NCBI GenBank assembly: GCA_038528965.1
Contig: JBCBEC010000007.1
Span: forward strand, 124,001-188,000
Direction: 5' to 3'
DNA from: Lewinella sp038528965
GTDB taxonomy: Bacteria; Bacteroidota; Bacteroidia; Chitinophagales; Saprospiraceae
Length of the DNA: 64,000 nt
Position 1 is the stretch's first letter, and every line of letters begins with the position of its first letter. Shown piece after piece: positions 1 through 9,191 of the stretch. The position numbers and the translations under genes were made by a program. Under the pieces are notes generated by a model that was given only the letters and a program-made list of their open reading frames with translations, had not been told where the DNA came from and made no database searches.

Positions 1-16
1 AATCGCGATAATTCAT
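1..16 (-). CDS. 5' end of a gene running off the left edge
   Basis: An ATG on the minus strand at 16-14 overlaps the TGA stop of the DUF2157 gene (15-13) in the classic ATGA arrangement. Only the codons for M-N-Y-R-D are visible before the window ends, so the product cannot be named. DUF2157 genes are often followed by another membrane-protein gene (DUF4401 or GDYXXLXY type); that identity is only a guess here. The 4-nt overlap suggests translational coupling. Confidence 0.4.
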
Positions 17-1296
17 ATTTCCCGCTGTTTACGTTGGCGAATCAAATAGCTATTGGCCGCAAAAAAACCGGCACCTAGTAGTAAGAAAAGCAGGCCACGC
101 ACTGCAAAACTCAGGTCAGTATCAAAGAAGCGACAAACGATTTGCAGCGTAACAATAAGTAATCCAAAATTGACAATTCCGAGATGGTCCCGCTTAGTGC
201 CCAGCAGAATATGGTAGATACCAATGCCAAGCAACAACAAATTAGCGGCTACTGCTCCTAGAACATCATCGCTCCAACCTAAACCGTAGTAGGCGAAAAT
301 AAAGATGCCCAAATAGCACAGTGGATTGCGTAACCAATCTAGGTCTTGCTTACGGTACAGCAGCAACAGCATACCCAAGAGAAGCAACTGCAGCAGGATA
401 AACAGCACGAACTCTTGCTCTAAAAACATCGTATTCGTCCAGCTCTCTGGAATCTCTATCCATAGGTCGCGGAAGGACTGCATCAGTAACATGCCAATGG
501 TCCCCAACAAGCCTACTACCAACCAGCCATTGCTCAAAATTCTTTTCTGCTGTTGTAGAAGATATTTACCCAAAATATAGCTTGCGATCAAAAAAAGATG
601 ATACGCCAACCACATATAGGCGGGTAAATCGTTGGAGAACGTTCCTAGGCAGATGAGCAAAGAAACGGGCCAAAACCAATCGTGAAAAACTTGTGCATTT
701 GAACCCGGACGCTGGTTGCGCAAACGCAGATAGTAAGGCAAGGCGAGCAACATAAAGAGCCAATACAGCCAGGGTGTTGCTCCGGGGTAGCTATAGGCCA
801 CATCCGTAGCGTACCAGGTAGCGCCCGCAATGAAGAAGAGTGAAGCTAGATTAGAATTTACCACATACATAATGGGCAAAGCCAACCATAGCCAGGTCAG
901 CAGAAATTCGTGTAGTTCACCATCTAGATGGTAGATCTGGCTGACCATCGCCAAACAAGCGCCCACAGCCAAGAGTAGGAAAACTCCACTCCCCTCTCGC
1001 CAGGCCGCACTATCGGGTTTTCGCTTAAGCGTGTACCAGACCGCCGCCTGACCTAAAAGCATAGGAATAAAAGCGAAGGTTGTTTTGGTTAAGCGCCCCA
1101 GATCATCCCAGTTGTGCGCTACCACTAAGATAATTCCCAGGCCGACTAGTAAAGCGCCCAGCAAGCTAAACACAACTAATAGCCTTTGGCTGCCGTAGGA
1201 GGGCTTGCTAGCCCAGTATTGGCGAATATCTTCGGCCTGTGTGCCGCTGATTAAACCGGCATCTACAAGTTCTTGAAGTTGGGCCTCCTCCTTCAT
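13..1296 (-). CDS. DUF2157 domain-containing integral membrane protein
   Basis: 427 aa from the ATG at 1296. The reading frame extends to a GTG at 1347, but MKEEAQLQELVDAG is the usual opening of this family. The N-terminal ~45 residues form a short soluble helical region (DUF2157: L-x-x-L-x-x-x-G-L-I-S...) and the rest is about ten hydrophobic segments, starting with RLLVVFSLLGALLVGLGII. No catalytic motif is visible and the biochemical role of DUF2157 proteins is unknown. The protein should sit in the inner membrane. It is divergent from the aldehyde dehydrogenase gene, with 163 bp between the starts, and overlaps the next minus-strand gene by 4 nt. Family assignment is confident; function is not. 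Confidence 0.85.
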   Translation of the reverse strand: MKEEAQLQELVDAGLISGTQAEDIRQYWASKPSYGSQRLLVVFSLLGALLVGLGIILVVAHNWDDLGRLTKTTFAFIPMLLGQAAVWYTLKRKPDSAAWREGSGVFLLLAVGACLAMVSQIYHLDGELHEFLLTWLWLALPIMYVVNSNLASLFFIAGATWYATDVAYSYPGATPWLYWLFMLLALPYYLRLRNQRPGSNAQVFHDWFWPVSLLICLGTFSNDLPAYMWLAYHLFLIASYILGKYLLQQQKRILSNGWLVVGLLGTIGMLLMQSFRDLWIEIPESWTNTMFLEQEFVLFILLQLLLLGMLLLLYRKQDLDWLRNPLCYLGIFIFAYYGLGWSDDVLGAVAANLLLLGIGIYHILLGTKRDHLGIVNFGLLIVTLQIVCRFFDTDLSFAVRGLLFLLLGAGFFAANSYLIRQRKQREI

Positions 1297-1422
1297 AGGT
1301 GTTTTTGATAGGTGAAATCCGAAATTACTGCTTTTTGTTGTTATCACAGCTTGGCGACACCCGCCTTTCGACCAGTAAACTGAGCAGATAGATCAGCAGA
1401 ACAAAAGTTGGGATCAGTTCAT

Positions 1423-1430
1423 TACCTTTG
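1423..1430 (+). promoter_or_regulatory. Bacteroidota -7 element TACCTTTG
   Basis: Exact TAnnTTTG match 29 nt before the ATG of the aldehyde dehydrogenase gene. Transcription would start a few nucleotides downstream, giving a leader of about 20-25 nt. No convincing -33 TTG at normal spacing is seen. Confidence 0.6.
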
Positions 1431-1459
1431 CTGCTCCTAACAAAAGACCATCAACTGAA

Positions 1460-2986
1460 ATGGATAAATCTTTCTTAAAAAAGCTGGGCCTGAAGATCAA
1501 TAATCATGGTACCAGTACCGGTTTGGAAACCACCACTTCCGGTAAATATATTGCCTCTTATTCTCCGGTAGACGGGGAAATGATCGGTAAAGTCAGTAAG
1601 ACCAGCCGTAAAGAATATGACGCCTTGATGGAAACGGCTCAAGCGGCCTTTCTAAAGTGGCGGATGATTCCTGCACCACAGCGCGGCGAAATCGTACGCC
1701 AGTACGGTGAAGCACTGCGTAAGTACAAGGATCCCCTAGGTCGCCTGGTGAGCTACGAAATGGGTAAGAGCCTGCAGGAAGGCTGGGGCGAAGTACAGGA
1801 GATGATCGATATCTGCGACTTTGCAGTAGGTCTGTCTCGCCAGTTGTATGGCCTAACGATCCAATCAGAGCGCCCACGCCACCGCATGTTTGAGCAGTGG
1901 CATCCGCTAGGTGTTGTAGGTGTAATTTCTGCCTTCAACTTTCCAGTAGCGGTGTGGAGCTGGAACGCGATGTTGGCCATGGTTTGTGGTGATGTAATTG
2001 TTTGGAAAGCTTCCGAAAAGGCTCCGCTGTGCAGCGTAGCTTGCCAGAACATCTTTAAGGATGTACTCAAGGCCAACGACGTACCTGAAGGTGTTGTCAA
2101 CATCATCAACGGTGACTACAAGGTGGGTGAATTCATGACCAAAGATGCACGCATTCCTTTGGTAAGTGCCACTGGTAGCACCCGCATGGGTAAGATTGTA
2201 GGCGCAACTGTAGCCCAACGTTTAGGCCGCAGCCTACTAGAATTAGGCGGAAACAATGCTATTATCGTTACGCCTAATGCCGACATGGAACTGGTACTAA
2301 CCGGTGCCGTATTCGGAGCAGTTGGTACTTGTGGACAGCGTTGTACTTCTACTCGTCGCCTGATTGTGCACGAAGATGTATATGACAAGGTGAAGGAAAA
2401 CCTCGTAAGCGCTTACGCGCAATTGCGCATTGGTGATCCACTGGATGAAAACAACCATGTAGGGCCACTCATCGACCAGGATGCCGTAAACATGTACCTA
2501 TCTGCCATCGAAAAAGCCAAGGAAGAAGGCGCTAGCTTCATCGTAGATGGTGGTGTACTCGAAGGCGAAGGCTACGAAAGTGGCTGTTATGTAAAGCCTT
2601 GTATTGCGGAAGCTAAGAATGAGTACGAAATCGTTCAGCACGAGACTTTTGCTCCAATTCTGTACTTGATGAAGTACAAGGAAGTAGAAGAGGCAATTGC
2701 TATGCAAAATGGTGTACCTCAGGGCCTGAGTAGTGCTATTATGACGAATAATATGCGCGAAGCAGAGCGTTTCTTATCTCCAGAAGGCTCTGACTGTGGT
2801 ATTGCCAACGTTAACATTGGTACCAGCGGTGCAGAAATTGGTGGTGCGTTTGGTGGTGAAAAAGAAACCGGTGGCGGCCGTGAATCTGGCTCCGATTCTT
2901 GGAAGATCTATATGCGCCGACAAACCAATACTGTAAACTACAGTACTGAGATTCCGCTGGCACAGGGAATCAAGTTTGACTTCTAA
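1460..2986 (+). CDS. ALDH7-family aldehyde dehydrogenase (probable alpha-aminoadipic semialdehyde dehydrogenase)
   Basis: 508 aa, the normal length for ALDH7 (antiquitin/AmaB). Oxidises an aldehyde to the acid with NAD+ in the cytoplasm; family members act on alpha-aminoadipic semialdehyde in lysine breakdown. Visible motifs: oxyanion Asn160 (SAFNFP), general base Glu261 in LELGGNNA, catalytic Cys295 in GTCGQRCTSTRR, and the ALDH7-like GGAFGGEKETGGGRESGSDSWK stretch near the C terminus. The ATG is preceded by a TACCTTTG -7 element, supporting this start. It is a single gene, convergent with the large ATPase gene (20 bp between them). No lysine-catabolism neighbour is visible, so the substrate is inferred from the family only. 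Confidence 0.9.
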   Translation: MDKSFLKKLGLKINNHGTSTGLETTTSGKYIASYSPVDGEMIGKVSKTSRKEYDALMETAQAAFLKWRMIPAPQRGEIVRQYGEALRKYKDPLGRLVSYEMGKSLQEGWGEVQEMIDICDFAVGLSRQLYGLTIQSERPRHRMFEQWHPLGVVGVISAFNFPVAVWSWNAMLAMVCGDVIVWKASEKAPLCSVACQNIFKDVLKANDVPEGVVNIINGDYKVGEFMTKDARIPLVSATGSTRMGKIVGATVAQRLGRSLLELGGNNAIIVTPNADMELVLTGAVFGAVGTCGQRCTSTRRLIVHEDVYDKVKENLVSAYAQLRIGDPLDENNHVGPLIDQDAVNMYLSAIEKAKEEGASFIVDGGVLEGEGYESGCYVKPCIAEAKNEYEIVQHETFAPILYLMKYKEVEEAIAMQNGVPQGLSSAIMTNNMREAERFLSPEGSDCGIANVNIGTSGAEIGGAFGGEKETGGGRESGSDSWKIYMRRQTNTVNYSTEIPLAQGIKFDF

Positions 2987-3006
2987 AACCGGTTGAGCAG
3001 GTAGTT

Positions 3007-5484
3007 TTACTGCCGATCTACCGTTTTATTATAGCAAGGCGGCAGTCCAGTTGTGTGATTATCAAAGTCTTTTTGAACACACAGGCAGGGCAGCCGCCTT
3101 TCTTTTGATACGTTAGACTCGCGGCCGATCGTTTCTGTGCTGGTATCAAAATAAAAGGTCCAACCCTTGGAATCGTTGGCTTCTGTACCAGTCCAGAAAT
3201 CGATTCGCCGGTTGGGAGCCTGTGCTGGGTTTAGCAGGTAACATTCCCCGGCACCGGTCAACATATCATAAGCTCGATCCGCTTTTCCGCGGTAGATATT
3301 GTCGATTAAGAAATCTACTTCTCCTACGCACGGCAGCCTCCAACCCCGCGAGCTACAGGCGCTTAGGGCTTCTTCCCAGGAATAAGGTCCACCGGGAAGT
3401 GGTTCCGTCATAAACCAGAGTGGGCCGACTTTTTTGAAGTTCGTTCCTTTTATGTCTTGGCAGCCCGGCCCCGCGTTTGGTCTAGTATTGCCAGATCGAA
3501 TGCGGCCAGTAGCCCCGTATCCACCGGGTGTAGGTTGGTAAATAGTATCTACGACTGATACTTGCACGGTATCCCGCACCATTGGGCATTCCCACTCAAT
3601 GAGTTTTTGCTGTACGTCGGCAGTTCGTACCTCGGTATTGCGATACTTTTGGTAAAAGGCCTGGAAGGTGCCACAAGTAGGATTTTGCTGTAGCAGCTGA
3701 TAGTCTTGCCAAACCGTACATTGACGCTCCTCCAGTAAAGTCGCAAAATCTGCCGAGCAGCGAGCTTTTTCCCCTTGTTCACTAAGATAATTCAGGTAAC
3801 CCTCGCAGGTATCCGCTTTGATAGCCATAAAGCAGGGGTCTTGGCGCTCTACCCAACTGGAAAGTACCCAGTAGGTAATACCGCCAAAGGCTAAGGCCGC
3901 CAGAACCGCCCACATTAAGCGCCGTAAACGTAGACTACTAGGAGCTACTGCCCCGCCCCCCGCTGCGGCAGCAACGGGCACAATTGTTTGGCTTTTACCA
4001 CAACCACAGTGTTCACGACTTTCCTCTAGTAGGCGCATTTCTTCTACCACCGCAGGATCAGGGGTTTCATCTCCGCTAGGCAAGCCAGCTTTGAGTTCCT
4101 GCAAACGCTTACTGATATAATCGTCAATCACCGAGCGGCCGCCGCCCATTTGATCCACCAGCTCCTGATTTAATAAGGGCGTCTTTCCGCCAGATCTGGC
4201 GCAGCCTTCCTGCTGAAGCTGATGCAGATAAATTTGCAAGCACTGAAAAGAAACTTCACCATCTTCATTCGCCAGCTCATCACAGAGTTTTTCTGCTAAC
4301 TGTTCTGGTTCATCTACTTCGAATTTCCCCTGCTTCTTGAATAGATCAAAAATATTTAGCGAAACATTTACCATCGACCGCCGAGACAAGGGTTGTAGTC
4401 GGTAGCGGTGATTGAGTAAGCTAGGAATTTGTTGCTCGTAGTCGGCCAAAGGTGCCAAAAAGCCCTCCCTTAGGGATAAAATTATTCGGCACGAAATGTT
4501 CTCATCCGCGCGTAAGTCTTGAATCCAGGAAAAAAAGGCCTCGCGCTCATCTTCATCCACCTCTTTATCAAAGAGCCTTTCCAATTGATCAAACACAAGG
4601 TAGACCGGCTTATTCAATTGCTGCTGCAAAGCAGGGAGTAAGACTTTAGGATCATTACCTTCCGGTAGAATGACCGCTCCGGCCTTGGTCAATTCCTCTC
4701 GAATTCGATCCGCCAATAACTCCTGAGTTTTTCCCTGGCGGTACGGCTGTACAATGAATTCACCGGGTACGGCCTTCATACGGTTAGAAAGGCCGCACTG
4801 CAGTATGCTGGTTTTACCTACCCTGGCAGGGCCGTACATCAGCAGTAGGTCGTGGTTTCGCGTAAGCGCAAAAAGGTCTTCCACATCTTGCTTACGGCCC
4901 ATAAAAAAGGGTAAATCACTCTCCAGTTGTGGCTGTAGCAAATTAAACAGTGGACTACACGGACTTATGGTAGAAAAAGGAGACACCCCAACCGAAGCCC
5001 CCAGCAAGCCGCGATTGGAGCGACGCGATCTCGTTTCCTCAATGACTAGGGTACTTTCTTTAACCAACTGCCAATCGTAGGCCTCATCTCCTACCTGGAG
5101 GTCCAGGTCCTGAACCCGGCTGATCATATCTACATTATCACCCAATTCCATATGCAGGAGCGGAAAGCGGAAGGCGGGAGCAGCATCTAGAAGCTTGTCG
5201 AGCGCTTCGATGGCCTCCATCTTATCGACCAGCGGCGTACCCATAGCAACGGGAACCGTTTTCTTGCCAAATAACTGAAGCTGAAAGACATCAGCAGTAG
5301 GAACAATAGGAATACGTGTCTTTTTACGGTTGCGGAGTCGAAGGACCAACTGCCGCATAGCATCGATAGCTGTCTGCTGATCAGGGTAAAAAGGGCTGTA
5401 AAAGGTGTGTTCTGGGGTACGAATTTGAAAGTAGCAATCTGAGGAAGCCACTTCCCCCCCAACAGATTTAAGGGCGAACTGCAT
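3007..5484 (-). CDS. STAND-like P-loop ATPase with one membrane helix and C-terminal FISUMP/DUF1566-like domain
   Basis: 825 aa. Residues 1-100 contain two weakly similar units ending in ...AIDAMRQL and ...AIEALDKL, reminiscent of tandem DUF1508/YegP repeats (weak call). Residues ~190-460 are a STAND/AAA NTPase: GRKQDVEDL lead-in, Walker A GPARVGKT (218-225), Walker B VYLVFDQLERL (D299), and an RIILSLREGFLAPL sensor-like segment (~333-346), as in the nSTAND1 class. A Gly/Ala linker precedes a single helix at ~522-545. The C-terminal part is Cys-rich (550-640) and ends in a fold with ACSSRGWRLPCVGEV (~709-723) and DFWTGTEAND, typical of FISUMP/Lcl_C domains. Predicted topology: ATPase in the cytoplasm, sensor-like domain outside. 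No obvious partner gene adjoins it. The function is not known; signalling or defence roles are speculation. Confidence 0.8.
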   Translation of the reverse strand: MQFALKSVGGEVASSDCYFQIRTPEHTFYSPFYPDQQTAIDAMRQLVLRLRNRKKTRIPIVPTADVFQLQLFGKKTVPVAMGTPLVDKMEAIEALDKLLDAAPAFRFPLLHMELGDNVDMISRVQDLDLQVGDEAYDWQLVKESTLVIEETRSRRSNRGLLGASVGVSPFSTISPCSPLFNLLQPQLESDLPFFMGRKQDVEDLFALTRNHDLLLMYGPARVGKTSILQCGLSNRMKAVPGEFIVQPYRQGKTQELLADRIREELTKAGAVILPEGNDPKVLLPALQQQLNKPVYLVFDQLERLFDKEVDEDEREAFFSWIQDLRADENISCRIILSLREGFLAPLADYEQQIPSLLNHRYRLQPLSRRSMVNVSLNIFDLFKKQGKFEVDEPEQLAEKLCDELANEDGEVSFQCLQIYLHQLQQEGCARSGGKTPLLNQELVDQMGGGRSVIDDYISKRLQELKAGLPSGDETPDPAVVEEMRLLEESREHCGCGKSQTIVPVAAAAGGGAVAPSSLRLRRLMWAVLAALAFGGITYWVLSSWVERQDPCFMAIKADTCEGYLNYLSEQGEKARCSADFATLLEERQCTVWQDYQLLQQNPTCGTFQAFYQKYRNTEVRTADVQQKLIEWECPMVRDTVQVSVVDTIYQPTPGGYGATGRIRSGNTRPNAGPGCQDIKGTNFKKVGPLWFMTEPLPGGPYSWEEALSACSSRGWRLPCVGEVDFLIDNIYRGKADRAYDMLTGAGECYLLNPAQAPNRRIDFWTGTEANDSKGWTFYFDTSTETIGRESNVSKERRLPCLCVQKDFDNHTTGLPPCYNKTVDRQ

Positions 5485-6005
5485 TTGTTACCGAGATGTT
5501 CTAACGGTTCTTATAGGGTACTTTCACCTGGCAAGGCCAGGCAGCCCACAACCTCCAATTGGCCGTCTCCCCGCAGATGCTCAAGGAACGTAAATGGATG
5601 ACTTGGGCTTAACAATGCTCACTTAAATGTAGGAAATGTTTGGAATATGCTGAAAATGTGGTGGCAAGCGGGGCGCTTTAGTGGAAGGCAATTTGGCGAT
5701 ATGAGCGTTTAATCGGGGCTCTTCATCTATCCTGAATAGGGCAGGGTTTCATCTCCTATTCTGTACCGTAGTACCTACAAGCAGTGGAGAGGTTATTCCG
5801 AATAACAAGTAGTTCTTACGCTGCTAAGCAGAAGTAAAATCAGTATTGAATTGTGATAAATGGTGCCGGTTCCAATTTTTGAGACCGAGTGGATTTTTTG
5901 GGAGAAGGGGGGTATATTGGGGGAGAAAATTTGGTGTAGACCCGTTAATGCGTTAACGTGTTTATACCTAAAATTTGCTTTTTCCACCCCAAATCTCTCT
6001 GACTA
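5485..6005. other. Intergenic region without a recognisable gene
   Basis: 521 bp between divergent genes. It contains only short frames with no family resemblance. G-rich tracts (around 5902-5930) and a TTAACGTGTTTA stretch near 5953 lie upstream of the ArsR-type gene and could hold its operator, but I see no clear palindrome. Confidence 0.5.
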
Positions 6006-6338
6006 ATGGCTCAAAAGAAAGACTTCAAATTCCCCCAAGACTTAATGGAACTCTCTCGTTTCCATTTCGCCTTATCCCATCCAGCACGCTTGCAAATCCT
6101 TGGCCGACTAAAGCAAGCAACGCATGCTTCATTTGCTGAACTAGCAAGCAATATTCCTTTACACCCCAGTACTACTTCGCAGCACATTACAATTTTACAG
6201 CGAAGTAATCTACTTATACCCGCTGAATTAGCAGATGGTACCACAGGCTACAAAATAGATTTCGATGTGTACAACTATGCTAAAGAGTTGATGGAAATCC
6301 CATTACAAAGAGTCGTTGAAGACGCACCCTGGACTTGA
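6006..6338 (+). CDS. ArsR-type winged-helix transcriptional regulator
   Basis: 110 aa. The layout fits small ArsR-type repressors: a helix HPARLQILGRL (~25-35), then SFAELASNIPLHPSTTSQHITILQRSNLL (~43-71) as the helix-turn-helix, then the wing GTTGYKIDF. No metal-binding cysteines are present, so it is not a classical arsenic or cadmium sensor. It acts as a DNA-binding dimer in the cytoplasm (family knowledge). It lies 88 bp upstream of the PIG-L deacetylase gene in the same direction, but that gene has its own -7 element, so they may be transcribed separately. Confidence 0.82.
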   Translation: MAQKKDFKFPQDLMELSRFHFALSHPARLQILGRLKQATHASFAELASNIPLHPSTTSQHITILQRSNLLIPAELADGTTGYKIDFDVYNYAKELMEIPLQRVVEDAPWT

Positions 6339-6385
6339 TCTATGCGCACTGTTTAATGCAGCGAAACACTCAACCAAAAACCAGC

Positions 6386-6393
6386 TACCTTTG
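6386..6393 (+). promoter_or_regulatory. Bacteroidota -7 element TACCTTTG
   Basis: Exact match located 33 nt before the PIG-L deacetylase ATG and downstream of the regulator's stop codon, so the deacetylase gene probably has its own promoter. Confidence 0.6.
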
Positions 6394-6426
6394 TCTACTT
6401 CCTAGACAAAACGACTACACTGTTTT

Positions 6427-8967
6427 ATGAGAAAGTTTTTCCTGCTGCTATTCCTTAGCATTTGGTCCTGGGGCTTTATCCAGACCTTGCCCGGGCAAAG
6501 CCCAAAACGATGGACTTCGACTGAGTTACACGATGGCCTACAGAAACTTAACTTTCTGGGGTCAGCCTTGTATTTTGCCGCGCATCCGGATGATGAAAAC
6601 ACCCGAATGATCGCGTACCTCAGTAATGTAAAACACGCCAATACTGCCTACCTTTCCCTTACGCGTGGTGATGGAGGGCAAAACCTAATTGGATCGGAAA
6701 TTCGAGAATTGCTTGGTGTCATCCGAACGCAAGAGCTGCTCGCTGCTCGCCGCACCGATGGTGGCAGTCAGTTTTTCACTCGCGCCAACGACTTTGGTTT
6801 TTCCAAGCACCCCGATGAAACCTTCAATATCTGGGATCGTGATCAAGTAATGGCTGATGCCATTTGGGTGATCCGCAACTTCAAGCCGGATATCATTATC
6901 AATCGTTTTGATCACCGCTCACCAGGGCGTACGCACGGGCATCATACGGCTTCCGCTATGCTTTCGGTAGAGTCTTTTGATCTGAGCAACGACCCAAATG
7001 TCTATCCGGAGCAATTGAAATACACGGAACCTTGGAAACCAACGCGAGTATTCTTCAATACCTCCTGGTGGTTCTACGGTAGTCGTAAGGCATTCGCCGA
7101 AGCGGATAAGTCCAATATGGTAACCGTAGATGTGGGTACCTACTTACCCAAACGCGGTGTTTCTGTACCCGAAATTGCGGCAGTGAGTAGAAGCCAACAC
7201 AAGAGCCAGGGGTTTGGTAGTAGCGGTACGCGCGGTAGTCTGAAGGAGTATCTAGAGTTGGTAAAGGGGGAAATGCCGGAAGATCCGACCGATCCCTTTG
7301 CTGGTATTAATACTACCTGGACACGAGTTGAGGGTGGAGCACCTATCGGTAAAGCAGTAGAGGCTGTTATCCAAAACTTTGACTTTGACCAGCCGGAGAA
7401 CAACCTAAGTCAACTATTGGAAATTCGCAACATGATCCAAGCCCTGGAAGACGGTTATTGGAGAAATGTAAAGCTGAAGGAGATCGAGTCCATTATTGAA
7501 GGGACGCTAGGTCTATTCTTGGAAGTCGTTGCCGATGAGCCTTACTCCGTACCTGGCCAATCTATTCAGCTCTCAGTAGAAGCAATTAATCGCTCACAGG
7601 TTCCTGTACAATTGCAATCATTAAGCCTTTTACCATTGGATTCAGTGACTGAACTACAAGAGACGCTGGCGTTTAACGAGGGTTTTGAAAGTGAAATGCA
7701 GATTCAGCTTCCAGCTGATTTCAAGGAATCCAACGCATACTGGCTCAATCAGCAGGGTACCCTTGGCATGTACAAAGTGGATGATCCACTGCTCCGTGGC
7801 AAGCCAGAAACTCCGCCTAGTTTGCACGCGGTTTTCGAGTTGGGTGTTACGCATAGCAAGACTGGGGAACTACAGATTTTGCGCATTGCTAAACCTGTCG
7901 TTTATAAGAAGACCGATCCAGTAGCCGGTGAGCTGTACAGTCCTTTTGAGGTGACCGCTCCGGTCTTTGTAAGCCTAAACGAACCGGCTTACATCTTCTC
8001 TGATGGTAATTCACAGGAGATTACTGTTAAAGTAGCGGGCGGTAAGGCTGGCCTATCTGGAACAGTGGAGCTGTGCCACCCTGACAACTGGACTGTTGAA
8101 CCAGCAAATTATCCATTTGAATTACAACGTAAGGATCAGGAAGCAACTTTCAAATTCACCCTTACACCCCCAAATGAGCAAGCCGAAGGTCAGATCGTAC
8201 CACTCGCCAAGGTCGGTGAGGAGAGCTACACCAATAGCCGGATCGAAATCGTCTATGATCACATTCCAAAGCAAACCCTCATTTTAGATGCCTCTGCTAA
8301 GGTGGTCCGTTTGGATATCAAGCGTTACGGAGAGAACATTGGGTACCTGATGGGTGCCGGAGACGATATTCCACAGGCCTTACAGCAAATTGGCTACAAT
8401 GTGACCATACTTGATGATCGGGATATCAACACCGAACGCTTACAGGATTTCGATGCCGTTATTCTGGGCGTCAGAGCGTACAACACACTAGATCGTATGC
8501 CCAACTATCAGCCAGCCTTGCTGGAATATGTGAAGCAGGGCGGAACAATGATTGTGCAATACAATACTACTCGACGACTGAAAGTACCTGTGGAAGAAAT
8601 TGGTCCGTATCCACTAAAACTTAGCCGCGATAGAGTTACCGTAGAGGAAGCTGAAGTGCGCATGCTCGCTCCCGATCATGACGTTCTCAATATCCCCAAT
8701 AAAATAACGGAGAAAGACTTCGAAGGATGGGTACAAGAACGAGGCCTCTACTTCCCTAATGAATGGGCGGAGGATTACACGCCAATCCTCTCGAGTAATG
8801 ATCCTGGCGAACCCGCACGCGATGGTGGCCTCTTGGTGGCCGAATACGGTGAGGGTCACTATATCTACACGGGCTACTCTTGGTTTAGAGAGCTGCCAGC
8901 TGGTGTTCCTGGGGCCTACCGGCTCTTCACTAACCTGATTTCGCTGGGCAATGCTCCGCAGCCGTAA
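6427..8967 (+). CDS. Secreted multidomain PIG-L (LmbE-like) deacetylase
   Basis: 846 aa. Residues 1-24 form a signal peptide (MRKFFLLLFLSIWSWGF...). The PIG-L domain follows: AHPDDE (52-57) supplies the Zn ligands His53 and Asp56 plus the catalytic Asp55, and RTHGHHTAS (168-176) supplies the third ligand region. The family hydrolyses N-acetyl groups from sugars or glycolipids. The middle ~350-600 looks like beta-sandwich sequence (NPD1/CARDB type). The C-terminal ~600-840 resembles a glutamine-amidotransferase/ThuA-like fold (IGYLMGAGDDIPQAL ... GVRAYN ... YVKQGGTMIVQYN). This long PIG-L architecture occurs in Bacteroidota and probably acts on exported or environmental N-acetylated glycans; the substrate is unknown. 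Transcription ends at the strong hairpin at 8992. Confidence 0.9.
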   Translation: MRKFFLLLFLSIWSWGFIQTLPGQSPKRWTSTELHDGLQKLNFLGSALYFAAHPDDENTRMIAYLSNVKHANTAYLSLTRGDGGQNLIGSEIRELLGVIRTQELLAARRTDGGSQFFTRANDFGFSKHPDETFNIWDRDQVMADAIWVIRNFKPDIIINRFDHRSPGRTHGHHTASAMLSVESFDLSNDPNVYPEQLKYTEPWKPTRVFFNTSWWFYGSRKAFAEADKSNMVTVDVGTYLPKRGVSVPEIAAVSRSQHKSQGFGSSGTRGSLKEYLELVKGEMPEDPTDPFAGINTTWTRVEGGAPIGKAVEAVIQNFDFDQPENNLSQLLEIRNMIQALEDGYWRNVKLKEIESIIEGTLGLFLEVVADEPYSVPGQSIQLSVEAINRSQVPVQLQSLSLLPLDSVTELQETLAFNEGFESEMQIQLPADFKESNAYWLNQQGTLGMYKVDDPLLRGKPETPPSLHAVFELGVTHSKTGELQILRIAKPVVYKKTDPVAGELYSPFEVTAPVFVSLNEPAYIFSDGNSQEITVKVAGGKAGLSGTVELCHPDNWTVEPANYPFELQRKDQEATFKFTLTPPNEQAEGQIVPLAKVGEESYTNSRIEIVYDHIPKQTLILDASAKVVRLDIKRYGENIGYLMGAGDDIPQALQQIGYNVTILDDRDINTERLQDFDAVILGVRAYNTLDRMPNYQPALLEYVKQGGTMIVQYNTTRRLKVPVEEIGPYPLKLSRDRVTVEEAEVRMLAPDHDVLNIPNKITEKDFEGWVQERGLYFPNEWAEDYTPILSSNDPGEPARDGGLLVAEYGEGHYIYTGYSWFRELPAGVPGAYRLFTNLISLGNAPQP

Positions 8968-8991
8968 AACGCAACGACTTAGGCGTTTTGG

Positions 8992-9033
8992 AATCCTACC
9001 TGAGCTAATACTTAGGTAGGATTTTTTCTTTTT
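8992..9033 (+). terminator. Rho-independent terminator after PIG-L gene
   Basis: Perfect 10-bp stem AATCCTACCT (8992-9001) / AGGTAGGATT (9014-9023) with a 12-nt loop, followed by a T-rich run. It lies 24 nt after the stop codon. Confidence 0.9.
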
Positions 9034-9152
9034 GTTTTAATAGAAACGTTAAGAATCTACCTCAACACCCCTCGCCTTAACACGGTCTTTACGATTCAGT
9101 CCAGCTCTGTTAAACTCCATTTAAACAGCTGGCGAGCAGCCGACAATGCCTA

Positions 9153-9160
9153 TACCTTTG
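9153..9160 (+). promoter_or_regulatory. Bacteroidota -7 element TACCTTTG
   Basis: Exact match 31 nt before the ATG of the beta-barrel protein gene. Confidence 0.6.
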
Positions 9161-9191
9161 GTGTATCAACCAACAAACATTCACCCCCATT

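Noticed and set aside
5793..5987. 64-codon minus-strand frame in the gap before the ArsR-type gene
   Set aside because: No domain, no promoter, composition like intergenic DNA.
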